A stretch of DNA of 16,323 nt, taken from NCBI GenBank assembly GCA_964516635.1, contig CAZEZY010000049.1, forward strand, positions 1 through 16,323, written 5' to 3'. The DNA comes from CAZEZY01 sp964516635. GTDB taxonomy: Bacteria; Pseudomonadota; Gammaproteobacteria; Burkholderiales; Burkholderiaceae_C. Positions within the stretch are counted from its first letter, which is position 1. Each line of letters starts with the position of its first letter. This document shows positions 8,638 through 15,558 of this stretch, piece by piece. The notes under the pieces are model-generated. The model saw nothing but the letters and a program-made list of their open reading frames with translations. It was not told the origin of the DNA and did not search any database. A program made the position numbers and the translations under genes.

Positions 8638-9548
8638 ACGGCCTGTTGCACGTGAGTCCACGCTGCTGCCTTGGCCAGCACGAAGTCGATCAGCGTGCGG
8701 GTGGCCAGGGTCTGGTAACGGTCGGGCATGCGCAGCAGGTACAGCCGGGTGCCGAACAGGCTCAGGCGCCAGTCGTCCAGCGCCGTGACCACGCGGCCCG
8801 CCGCCACATCGGCGGCCACCACGTAGTCGGGCACCAGGCCCACGCCCAGGTCGCCGAGGATGGCCTCGTGCAGGAACTGAAAGTTCTCTGATGCCAGGGT
8901 GGGCTGCAGGGCCAGTTCGCGCCGCTCCTCGCCCCGGTAGGCGGCCACCCGCAGTTCGCGCCCCACCACGGTGGACGTGATGATGGGCAACTGCAGCAGG
9001 TCTTCCACCTGCTGAGGCAGGGCGTGGCGCGCCGCAAAACCGGTGGAGGCGCAGGCGATGTGGCGCATCGGGGCCAGCTCGCGCGCCACCAGGCCGGGTG
9101 GGGGGTCGCTCATCACCCGCACCGCCACGTCCACCTCGTCGCGCAGCAGGTCGTCCACCCGGTTGTCGAACACCAGCTCCAGCGTGATGCTGGGGTGAAG
9201 GCGCTTGAATTCGATCAGCCAGCCCGACATCACCATCTGCCCGAAGCCGGTGGGCACGGCGAGCCGCACATAGCCGTGCAGCCCTTCGGCCAGGCTGGCC
9301 ACCGATTCCTGTGCGGCCAGCAACTCGTCACGGATGGTGCGGCCGTGGCGGTAGAGTTTGAGCCCGGCCTCGGTGGGTTCGATGCGCCGGGTGGTGCGCC
9401 GCACCAATTGCAGCCCGGCGGTTTTTTCCAGCTGGGTCAGGTGGTAGCTGATGTTGGCGCGGCTCATGCGCCGCTTGCGGGCGGCCTGGCTCAGGCCCCC
9501 GGCGTCCACGATGTCCACCAGCAGGAGCAGGGCAGCGGCGTCGAGCAT
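8634..9548 (-). CDS. LysR-family transcriptional regulator
   Basis: This 304-residue protein has the standard LysR build: an N-terminal winged helix-turn-helix (helices around GGLSQAARKRRMSRANISYH, residues 17-36, then LTQLEKTAGLQLVRRTTR) and an effector-binding domain from about residue 88 (LHGYVRLAVPTGFGQMVMSG). It is divergent from the beta-oxidation-type fusion gene, with a 98-bp shared intergenic region, the usual LysR arrangement. The inferred role is control of that operon, possibly in response to an acyl-CoA or aromatic/dicarboxylate intermediate. AGGA (complement of 9556-9559) sits 7 bp before the ATG. Its stop overlaps the convergent protease stop by 3 bp. The effector cannot be read from the sequence. 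Confidence 0.93.
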   Translation of the reverse strand: MLDAAALLLLVDIVDAGGLSQAARKRRMSRANISYHLTQLEKTAGLQLVRRTTRRIEPTEAGLKLYRHGRTIRDELLAAQESVASLAEGLHGYVRLAVPTGFGQMVMSGWLIEFKRLHPSITLELVFDNRVDDLLRDEVDVAVRVMSDPPPGLVARELAPMRHIACASTGFAARHALPQQVEDLLQLPIITSTVVGRELRVAAYRGEERRELALQPTLASENFQFLHEAILGDLGVGLVPDYVVAADVAAGRVVTALDDWRLSLFGTRLYLLRMPDRYQTLATRTLIDFVLAKAAAWTHVQQAV

Positions 9549-9588
9549 TGTTCAATCCTGTTTGACGGTCTGTTTACTTCTATTGGGA

Positions 9589-9617
9589 TTGTCAAGGAAA
9601 ACGTGAAAAGCAACAAT
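9589..9617 (+). promoter_or_regulatory. Candidate promoter for the hydratase/dehydrogenase-thiolase operon
   Basis: TTGTCA (9589-9594, five of six -35 bases) lies 17 bp from AACAAT (9612-9617, four of six -10 bases), predicting a start about 24 bp before the ATG at 9647. A TTGACA on the opposite strand overlaps this -35 box but has no good partner -10. The weak -10 would suit a promoter needing LysR activation (inference). Confidence 0.35.
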
Positions 9618-9646
9618 GACACTCCCTTGTGTTCACCTTCCCCGCC

Positions 9647-11698
9647 ATGACCTTCTACGTTTTGCAGGACGGCATTGCCGTTGTCACCCTGAACCACCCG
9701 CCGGTCAACAGCCTCAGCCAGGTGCTGCGCACCTTCATCGTGCAGGCGCTGGACGCCGCCGAGGCCGACTCGGCCGTGCGTGGCATCGTGCTGGCGGGCA
9801 ACGACAAGGCCTTTTCCGCCGGGGCCGATGTGGCCGAGCTGGGCACGCCGGCCCAATTGGCCGAACCCATCCTGCTGACGGTGCTGGCGCGCGTGGCGGC
9901 CTGCCGCAAGCCGGTGGTGGCGGCGCTGAGCGGTGTGGCGCTGGGGGGCGGCCTGGAACTGGCCATGACCTGCCACGGCCGCGTCGCCTTGGGCCACGCC
10001 AGGGTGGGCCTGCCCGAGATCAACCTGGGCCTGATCCCCGGCTCCACCGGCACGCAGTTGCTGCCGCGCCTGGTGGGCGTGCCCCAGGCACTGGGCATGA
10101 TGCTGAGCGGCCAGCCGCAGACCGCACAGGCCTGGGCCGACAGCGGCCTGTTCGACCGCGTGGTGGCCGACGACGTGGTGGCCGCCGCCTGTGCGCTGGC
10201 GCGCCAGTGGGCCGAGCCCGGCGCCCTGCCGGTGGGCACCCGCGAGCGCACGCTGGACACCGCCGCCGTGGCCGAACAGGTGGCTGCCGAGCGCGCCAAG
10301 CTCAACGCCCGCCAGCGCCTGCAACCCGCCTACGGCGCGCTGATGGACGCGGTGGCCGGCTGTGCACTGCCGTTTGCCGAAGGCGCGAAGCGCGAACGCG
10401 AGCGGTTCCTGCAACTGGTGCCCAGCAACGCCGCGCAGGCGCTGCGCCACCAGTTCAAGGCCGAGCGCGAGGCCACCAAACTGCCGCCGGATGTGCAGGC
10501 CGAACCGCGCCCGGTACAGACCGTGGCCGTCATCGGCGCCGGCACCATGGGCGCGGGCATCGCCATCTGCGCGCTCGATGCCGGCCTGAACGTGTTGCTG
10601 CTGGAACAGAACGACGAAGCCCTGGCGCGTGGCCAGCAGCGCGTGACCGAGCACTACAGCGGCCGCGTGGCCGCCGGCAAGATGAAGCCCGCCGTGGCCG
10701 ACGCCGCCCAGGCCCGCCTGACGGCCACCACCGACTGGACCCAGCTGGCCCGTGCCGACGTGGTGATCGAGGCCGTCTTCGAAGACCTCGCCGTCAAGCA
10801 GGGCGTGTTCCGCCAGATCGACGCCCATGCCCGCCCTGGGGCGGTGCTGGCCACCAACACCTCCTATCTCGACATCGACCAGATCGCCCACGCCACGTCG
10901 CGGCCGCAGGACGTGCTGGGCCTGCACTTCTTCAGCCCCGCCAACGTGATGAAGCTGCTGGAGGTGGTGCGCGGCGCGCAGACCGCGCCCGATGTGCTGG
11001 CCACCGGCATGGCACTGGGCAGGACACTCAGGAAAATGCCCGTGCTGTGCGGCAACGCTTTCGGCTTCATTGGCAACCGCATCTACAACGCCTACCGCAA
11101 GCAGTGCGAGTTCATGCTGGAAGACGGCGCCTGGCCCGAGGACGTGGACAACGCGCTCACCGGCATGGGCTTTGCCATGGGCCCATTCGCCGTGGCCGAC
11201 CTGTCGGGCCTGGACATTGCCTGGCGCATGCGCAAGGCCCAGGCCACCACGCGCGACCCGCGCGAGCGCTATGTGAGCATCCTCGACCAGTTGTGCGAGC
11301 AGGGCCGCCTGGGTCGAAAGACCGGCGCCGGCTACTACACCTACACCGACGGCAAGGCCGCCAAAACCACCGACGCCACCGTGCGCGGCATCATCGAGCA
11401 GGCCAGCGCAGCGCGGGGCATCTCCCGCCAGTCACTGACCGCGGAACAGATCTGCCGTCGGGCCCTGCTGGCCATGGTGAACGAGGCCGCCCTGCTGCTG
11501 GCCGAAGGCGTGGCCGCGCGCGCCAGCGACATCGACGTGGTGCTGGTGCAAGGCTACGGCTTCCCCCGCTGGGAAGGCGGCCCGGTGTTCTGGGCCCGCC
11601 AGCAAGACCGTGCCGCCCTGGCGCGCGACCTGCAGGCCCTGGCGCAGGAGGCCGGCCACGGTTTCCGCCTGGGTGACCTGAGCGGCCTCCTGGCCTGA
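9647..11698 (+). CDS. Fused enoyl-CoA hydratase / 3-hydroxyacyl-CoA dehydrogenase (FadB-like)
   Basis: This 683-residue bifunctional beta-oxidation enzyme hydrates a trans-2-enoyl-CoA and then oxidises the 3-hydroxyacyl-CoA with NAD. The hydratase half (about 1-185) shows the oxyanion-region FSAGADVAELG and two catalytic glutamates, Glu104 (GGGLELAM) and Glu124 (GLPEINLGLIPG), 20 residues apart as in E. coli FadB. The dehydrogenase half has the NAD fold GAGTMG at 297-302 and His427 (GLHFFSPA) with Glu439, 12 residues apart as in FadB. Two C-terminal helical 3HCDH segments follow (CGNAFGFIGNRIYNAY and GYGFPRWEGGP). ATG 9647 gives the normal N-terminus; a GTG at 9629 is possible, and neither has a clear ribosome-binding site. 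The adjacent thiolase completes the cycle. Confidence 0.93.
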   Translation: MTFYVLQDGIAVVTLNHPPVNSLSQVLRTFIVQALDAAEADSAVRGIVLAGNDKAFSAGADVAELGTPAQLAEPILLTVLARVAACRKPVVAALSGVALGGGLELAMTCHGRVALGHARVGLPEINLGLIPGSTGTQLLPRLVGVPQALGMMLSGQPQTAQAWADSGLFDRVVADDVVAAACALARQWAEPGALPVGTRERTLDTAAVAEQVAAERAKLNARQRLQPAYGALMDAVAGCALPFAEGAKRERERFLQLVPSNAAQALRHQFKAEREATKLPPDVQAEPRPVQTVAVIGAGTMGAGIAICALDAGLNVLLLEQNDEALARGQQRVTEHYSGRVAAGKMKPAVADAAQARLTATTDWTQLARADVVIEAVFEDLAVKQGVFRQIDAHARPGAVLATNTSYLDIDQIAHATSRPQDVLGLHFFSPANVMKLLEVVRGAQTAPDVLATGMALGRTLRKMPVLCGNAFGFIGNRIYNAYRKQCEFMLEDGAWPEDVDNALTGMGFAMGPFAVADLSGLDIAWRMRKAQATTRDPRERYVSILDQLCEQGRLGRKTGAGYYTYTDGKAAKTTDATVRGIIEQASAARGISRQSLTAEQICRRALLAMVNEAALLLAEGVAARASDIDVVLVQGYGFPRWEGGPVFWARQQDRAALARDLQALAQEAGHGFRLGDLSGLLA

Positions 11699-11766
11699 TT
11701 CGCCCGCCCTGTCCTTTCCCTGTAAGCTGTGATCCACTTTCCAGACCATCTGCCCCGGAGACCGAT

Positions 11767-12969
11767 ATGAACCAAGCCTTTGTTTGCGACGCCATCCGCA
11801 CCCCCTTCGGCCGCTACGGCGGCGCGCTGTCCGGCGTCCGCACCGACGACCTCGGCGCCATCCCGCTGAAGGCGCTGATGGCCCGCAACCCCAACGTGGA
11901 CTGGGCCGCCGTGGCCGACGTGATCTACGGCTGCGCCAACCAGGCCGGTGAAGACAACCGCAACGTGGCGCACATGAGCAGCCTGCTGGCCGGCCTGCCG
12001 CTGGAAGTGCCCGGCGGCACCGTCAACCGCCTGTGCGGCTCGGGCCTGGACGCCATCGGTACCGCGGCGCGCGCCATCAAGGCCGGTGAAGCGGGCCTGA
12101 TGATCGCCGGCGGCGTGGAGAGCATGAGCCGTGCCCCCTTCGTCATGCCCAAGGCCGAGTCCGCCTTCAGCCGCGCCAACGCGGTGTACGACACCACCAT
12201 CGGCTGGCGCTTCATCAACAAGCTCATGAAGGAAAAGTACGGGGTGGACTCCATGCCCGAGACCGCCGAGAACGTGGCGGTGGACTACAAAATCGAGCGC
12301 GAAGCGCAGGATTTGATGGCCATGAACAGCCAGTTGCGCGCGGTGGCGGCCATCGAAGCCGGCCACCTGGCGCGCGAGATCTGCCCCGTCATCATCCCGC
12401 AAAAGAAGGGCGACGCCATCGTGGTGGACACCGACGAGCACCCGCGCAAGACCAGCCTGGAAGCGCTGGCCAAGCTCAAGGGCGTGGTGCGGCCAGATGG
12501 TTCCGTGACCGCCGGCAACGCCAGCGGCGTGAACGACGGCGCCTGCGCGCTGCTGCTGGCCGATGAAGCCACCGCCGCCAGGAACGGCCTGACCCCGAAG
12601 GCCCGCGTGGTGGGCATGGCCACCGCCGGCGTGGCCCCACGCATCATGGGCATCGGCCCGGCACCGGCCACGCAGAAGGTGCTGGCCCAGACGGGCCTGA
12701 CGCTGGCGCAGATGGACGTGATCGAACTCAACGAGGCCTTTGCCGCGCAAGGCCTGGCGGTGCTGCGCCTGCTCGGCCTGAAGGACGACGATGCCCGCGT
12801 GAACGCCTGGGGCGGTGCGATTGCCCTGGGCCACCCGCTGGGTGCCAGCGGTGCCCGCCTCGCCACCACCGCCATCAACCGCCTGCACACCACCGGTGGC
12901 CGCTACGCGCTGTGCACCATGTGCATTGGCGTGGGTCAGGGCATTGCGCTGGTGCTCGAGAAAGTCTGA
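11767..12969 (+). CDS. Acetyl-CoA acyltransferase, 3-oxoadipyl-CoA thiolase type (PcaF/PaaJ-like)
   Basis: This 400-residue thiolase cleaves a 3-oxoacyl-CoA with CoA to acetyl-CoA and a shortened acyl-CoA. Catalytic residues are Cys90 (NRLCGSG), His356 (ALGHPLGASGAR) and Cys386 (TMCIGVGQG), and the length is normal. Compared from memory with PcaF/PaaJ, the resemblance is high along the whole chain (CDAIRTPFGRYGGALSGVR, FGCANQAGEDNRNVA-like segment, TTIGWRFIN, YGVDSMPETAENVA, GVAPRIMGIGP). 3-Oxoadipyl-CoA, yielding succinyl-CoA plus acetyl-CoA, is therefore a likely substrate. A general fatty-acid role remains possible because the neighbour is FadB-like. GGAG (11757-11760) lies 6 bp before the ATG. 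It is 68 bp downstream of the fusion gene on the same strand and probably co-transcribed. A strong hairpin follows the stop. Confidence 0.92.
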   Translation: MNQAFVCDAIRTPFGRYGGALSGVRTDDLGAIPLKALMARNPNVDWAAVADVIYGCANQAGEDNRNVAHMSSLLAGLPLEVPGGTVNRLCGSGLDAIGTAARAIKAGEAGLMIAGGVESMSRAPFVMPKAESAFSRANAVYDTTIGWRFINKLMKEKYGVDSMPETAENVAVDYKIEREAQDLMAMNSQLRAVAAIEAGHLAREICPVIIPQKKGDAIVVDTDEHPRKTSLEALAKLKGVVRPDGSVTAGNASGVNDGACALLLADEATAARNGLTPKARVVGMATAGVAPRIMGIGPAPATQKVLAQTGLTLAQMDVIELNEAFAAQGLAVLRLLGLKDDDARVNAWGGAIALGHPLGASGARLATTAINRLHTTGGRYALCTMCIGVGQGIALVLEKV

Positions 12970-12976
12970 CCCGATG

Positions 12977-12999
12977 GGCCAGGGCGTTTGCCCATGGCC
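12977..12999 (+). terminator. Strong hairpin after the thiolase gene
   Basis: GGCCA+GGGC (12977-12985) pairs with GCCC+TGGCC (12990-12999, one bulged A at 12994) around a GTTT tetraloop, giving a 9-bp GC-rich stem beginning 8 bp after the thiolase stop. No T-run follows, so it is either a U-tract-less terminator or an mRNA 3'-end stabiliser. The rest of the 133-bp gap (to 13102) shows nothing recognisable. Confidence 0.45.
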
Positions 13000-13102
13000 G
13001 TGGTGAATCGCCGTCCCTCAAGGAGCAGGGGCGGTACCCGGCCGGTGTTGACCGAGGACGCGGACCGCCGTCGCCAGGCTCGACGGGCGTGTGGATGTCG
13101 CC

Positions 13103-13471
13103 TCAGCCCACACAAAAGACACAGAGCTTGTGGCCTTCGGGGTCACGGAAGTAACCGCCATAGAAGCCTTCGCCGCGCGGCCCGACATCGCCTTCGTTCT
13201 GCCCGCCCAGCTCAAGCGCCTTGGCATGCACCTGATGGACCTGCGCCGGGGAATCGACCTTCAGGGCCACCATGGTGCCGTTCCCGATGGTTGGCTCCTG
13301 GCCGTCGAAGGGTTTGAGCAAGCCCAGCGACGGCCGGTCGGGCGACGTGCCCCAGGCAATGCCGCGCTCGAACTGCCACAGTCGCTGTCCGCCCAGCACG
13401 GCCATCAGCGGATCGTAGAAGGCAGCGGCCATCTCGGGGTCCTGGGTACCCAGTGTCACATAACCGATCAT
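13103..13471 (-). CDS. Small VOC (glyoxalase/dioxygenase superfamily) protein
   Basis: This 122-residue single-domain protein has the VOC fold signature: an initial strand MIGYVTLGTQDPEMAAAFYDPLMAVLG, a central GTMVALKVDS strand, a second helix QVHQVHAKALELGG, and the closing GFYGGYFRDPEGHKLCVF. Members of this family include glyoxalases, fosfomycin-resistance enzymes and dioxygenases, and many are uncharacterised. The position where the first metal-binding histidine is usual holds Gly/Tyr, and the usual last glutamate is not evident, so metal-dependent catalysis is doubtful. A strong ribosome-binding site AAGGAGA (complement of 13477-13483) sits 5 bp before the ATG. It lies 44 bp downstream of pepP on the same strand and may be co-transcribed. 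Specific function is unknown. Confidence 0.85.
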   Translation of the reverse strand: MIGYVTLGTQDPEMAAAFYDPLMAVLGGQRLWQFERGIAWGTSPDRPSLGLLKPFDGQEPTIGNGTMVALKVDSPAQVHQVHAKALELGGQNEGDVGPRGEGFYGGYFRDPEGHKLCVFCVG

Positions 13472-13515
13472 GCAGTTCTCCTTGTGTTGTGCAAGCTCAA
13501 GCGTACAGCAAGCGG

Positions 13516-14913
13516 TCAGCCCCGCATCAGGGCTTCGATGTCGTCGGCCTTCACCGGCACGCCCCGGGTGATCAGCTCGCAGCCCGTTTCGGTGACCACC
13601 GCGTCGTCTTCGATGCGGATGCCGATGTTCCAGAAATGCTCGGGCACGCCCTCGGCAGGGCTCACGTAGAGGCCGGGCTCGATGGTCAGCACCATGCCGG
13701 GCCGCAGGATGCGGCTGGGCCGGTCTTTGATGGTTTCGCCGCTCAGCGGGTCCTGGCGCTCGCTCAGTTCGCCGATCTGGGTGGGCTCCACATAGCTGCC
13801 CACGTCGTGCACGTCCAGCCCCAGCCAGTGGCCGGTGCGGTGCATGTAGAAGCGGAAATAGTGGCGATGGGCAATCACGTCGTCCAGGTGGCCCACATCG
13901 TTTTTGCTGAGCAACCCCAGGTCCAGCATCCCTTGCGCCAGCACCTTCACCGTGGCGTCGTGCGGGTCCACGAAGCGGTTGCCCGGTTGGGTGGCGGCCA
14001 CGGCGGCGTCCTGGCTGGCCAGCACCAGGTCGTACAGGTCTCGCTGTGGTCCGGTGAATTTCCCGTTGGCCGGGAAGGTGCGGGTGATGTCGCTGGCGTA
14101 GCCGTCCAGCTCGCAGCCGGCATCGATCAGCACCAGTTCGCCATTGCGCACGGGGGCCGCGTCGGCGCGGTAGTGCAGCACGCAGGCGTTGGCCCCGGCG
14201 GCCACGATGCTGCCGTAAGCCGGGTACTGCGAGCCGTGCTGGCGGAATTCGTGCAGCAGCTCGGCGTCCAGGTGGTATTCGCGCAGGTCCTGCCCGGCGC
14301 GAAGCGTGGCCGCGCTGCGGCGCATGGCGCGGATGTGGGCCTGGGCGCTGATCTGCGCCGCGCGCTTCATCACACCGATTTCATGCGCGTCCTTGATCAG
14401 GCGCATCTCGTCCAGCGGTACGCACAGGTCGCGCTGGGCATCGGGGCACAGCGCCCCGTAGCGCACGCGGGCGCGCACCTTCTGCAGCCAGCCATCGACC
14501 CGGCCTTCCAGCCCGGCGTGAATGGCAAACGGGTACCACACGGTGCGGCGGTTTTCCAGCAGCTTGGGCAGGCGGGCGTCCAGCTCGTCCACCGAACAGG
14601 CCTCGTCCACCCCCAGCGCGCCGGGCGCGGCCTGCGGCCCCAGGCGGATGCCGTCCCAGATCTCGCGCTCCAGGTCCTTGGGTTGACAGAACAGGGTGGT
14701 GTGGCCTTCGGCGGTGATCACCAGCCAGGCGCGCGGCTCGGTGAAGCCGGTGAGGTAGTAGAAGTAGCTGTCGAAGCGGAACAGGTATTCGCTGTCGCGG
14801 TTGCGGGTGCGCTCGGGCGCGGTGGGCACGATGGCGATGCCCCCCGGACCCAGCTGGGCGGCCAGGCGGGCGCGGCGGTCGGCGTAGATGGCTTGGTGGG
14901 CAATGGCGGTCAT
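13516..14913 (-). CDS. pepP: Xaa-Pro aminopeptidase (aminopeptidase P)
   Basis: This 465-residue dinuclear-metal peptidase removes an N-terminal residue next to proline. The N-terminal AMP_N domain (about 5-140; SEYLFRFDSYFYYLTGF) is followed by the pita-bread catalytic domain. Ligands match E. coli AMPP: Asp264, Asp275 (VLIDAGCELDGYASD), His362 (MHRTGHWLGLDVHD), Glu412 (TIEPGLY) and Glu435 (GIRIEDD). The Asp-Asp (11) and Glu-Glu (23) spacings are identical, and His369 matches the substrate histidine. Between His362 and Glu412 there are about 21 residues more than in E. coli. The MurU-like gene lies upstream on the same strand but is separated by a toxin-antitoxin pair on the other strand. 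No ribosome-binding site precedes the ATG; a -10 box lies directly upstream. Confidence 0.95.
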   Translation of the reverse strand: MTAIAHQAIYADRRARLAAQLGPGGIAIVPTAPERTRNRDSEYLFRFDSYFYYLTGFTEPRAWLVITAEGHTTLFCQPKDLEREIWDGIRLGPQAAPGALGVDEACSVDELDARLPKLLENRRTVWYPFAIHAGLEGRVDGWLQKVRARVRYGALCPDAQRDLCVPLDEMRLIKDAHEIGVMKRAAQISAQAHIRAMRRSAATLRAGQDLREYHLDAELLHEFRQHGSQYPAYGSIVAAGANACVLHYRADAAPVRNGELVLIDAGCELDGYASDITRTFPANGKFTGPQRDLYDLVLASQDAAVAATQPGNRFVDPHDATVKVLAQGMLDLGLLSKNDVGHLDDVIAHRHYFRFYMHRTGHWLGLDVHDVGSYVEPTQIGELSERQDPLSGETIKDRPSRILRPGMVLTIEPGLYVSPAEGVPEHFWNIGIRIEDDAVVTETGCELITRGVPVKADDIEALMRG

Positions 14914-14920
14914 GGGGGTA

Positions 14921-14926
14921 ATGATA
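14921..14926 (-). promoter_or_regulatory. Possible -10 box directly before pepP (leaderless start)
   Basis: On the minus strand TATCAT (five of six -10 bases) ends 7 bases before the pepP ATG, so transcription would begin at or next to the start codon. No Shine-Dalgarno is present between them. No good -35 was found at 16-18 bp spacing, which lowers confidence. Confidence 0.35.
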
Positions 14927-14978
14927 CGGTTGTGCAGCGGATTGTTGTGCCTGCTGTGGTTATGACTGAGAAGCGCGC

Positions 14979-15010
14979 GTGACAGATGCGCCGGACTTGG
15001 CTACAATTGT
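14979..15010 (+). promoter_or_regulatory. Toxin-antitoxin promoter with operator-like palindrome
   Basis: GTGACA (14979-14984, five of six) and TACAAT (15002-15007, five of six) are separated by exactly 17 bp, one of the best sigma70 matches in the window. The perfect palindrome ACAATTGT (15003-15010) covers the -10 box, and an imperfect GTG-N6-CAC (15009-15020) follows. This is a sensible place for the antitoxin or the toxin-antitoxin complex to bind and autorepress. The predicted transcript starts near 15014, excluding translation from the GTG at 14979. Confidence 0.55.
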
Positions 15011-15032
15011 GGTAAATCACGAAAGGATGACC

Positions 15033-15278
15033 ATGAGCACGCTCTCTGTACGCATAGACGAAACGTTGGTCAACGCCGCGCGCGTGGCCGCGAAGGCGGA
15101 ATTTCGCACCGTGCAGGGCCAGTTAGAGTACTGGGCCAAAGTGGGCCGCGCCGCGCTGGACAACCCCGATTTGCCTGTGTCGTTTGTGGCCGAAAGCCTC
15201 ATGAGTATGGCCGAGCCGCGTGAAGACAGTACCCCCTTTGTGCCGCGCAGCCGATCAACTGGTGCCCGCAAAACATGA
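15033..15278 (+). CDS. ParD-like antitoxin of a type II toxin-antitoxin module
   Basis: This 81-residue protein resembles the ParD_like antitoxin family. An N-terminal ribbon strand STLSVRIDETLV is followed by a helix rich in alanine (NAARVAAKAEF) and the typical RTVQGQLEYWAKVGRAALDN. The proline- and charge-rich C-terminal tail (about 55-81) would wrap the toxin. The ribbon-helix-helix part should bind the palindrome over its own promoter. ATG 15033 is chosen because AAAGGA (15022-15027) lies 5 bp upstream; the in-frame ATG 15027 overlaps that ribosome-binding site. The stop overlaps the toxin start (ATGA). Base and codon use look less GC-biased than the neighbours, including a TTA leucine codon at 15123, consistent with recent acquisition. 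Confidence 0.85.
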   Translation: MSTLSVRIDETLVNAARVAAKAEFRTVQGQLEYWAKVGRAALDNPDLPVSFVAESLMSMAEPREDSTPFVPRSRSTGARKT

Positions 15279-15556
15279 CCTGGGAGGTACGACAAACACG
15301 CCGTTTTGCACGCACCTACAAGAAGCTCACCAGCGCCACTTTGCTGGCCGATACCGATGCGGCAGTACAAGCCGTGGCAGAGAACCCCGATTTGGGAGAG
15401 CGTAAAAAGGGCGATCTGGCCCAGTTGTGGGTACACAAGTTTCGCAGCCAAGGGCAGTTGTACGTGCTTGGGTACACCCGTGAAGACGAGGTGCGGCTGA
15501 TCTACCTGGAAGCCCTTGGGCCTCACGAGAACTTCTACCGCGACTTGAAGCGGTAG
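15275..15556 (+). CDS. RelE/ParE-family toxin
   Basis: This 93-residue basic protein is a RelE/ParE-superfamily toxin: N-terminal MTWEVRQTRRFARTYKKL, a helix ending in AVAENPDLGERKKGDLAQLW, the beta-strand core VHKFRSQGQLYVLGYTRE and EVRLIYLEALG, and the C-terminal HENFYRDLKR common in this group. Family members act either as ribosome-dependent mRNA endonucleases (RelE) or gyrase poisons (ParE); the sequence does not decide which. The ATG lies inside the antitoxin stop (ATGA) with no ribosome-binding site of its own, so toxin synthesis should depend on antitoxin translation. The stop is only 2 bp from the stop of the converging MurU-like gene. Confidence 0.88.
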   Translation: MTWEVRQTRRFARTYKKLTSATLLADTDAAVQAVAENPDLGERKKGDLAQLWVHKFRSQGQLYVLGYTREDEVRLIYLEALGPHENFYRDLKR

Positions 15557-15558
15557 TT

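Noticed and set aside
9553..9595. Dyads CAATCC/GGATTG and TTGAC/GTCAA as LysR operators.
   Set aside because: Their centres do not coincide, the arms are short and widely spaced, and I found no clear T-N11-A dyad, so I do not call a binding site.
9491..10927. A 478-codon open frame antisense to the hydratase/dehydrogenase fusion.
   Set aside because: It is rich in His, Gly, Gln and Ala with no domain, as expected for the antisense of a high-GC gene; the + strand protein has complete catalytic motifs.
11699..11766. Separate promoter for the thiolase gene in the 68-bp gap.
   Set aside because: TGTGAT is a fair -10 but no -35 lies at proper spacing; co-transcription with the fusion gene is simpler.
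11554..12888. A 444-codon open frame antisense to the thiolase.
   Set aside because: Low-complexity His/Gly/Ala composition and full overlap with a well-supported thiolase.
13453..14982. A 509-codon + strand frame over pepP.
   Set aside because: It mirrors the aminopeptidase P gene, which has all metal ligands; the + strand product has no recognisable domain.
14979..15032. Possible 18-residue extension of the antitoxin from GTG 14979.
   Set aside because: The GTG is part of the predicted -35 box, upstream of the predicted transcript start, and the ribosome-binding site fits ATG 15033.
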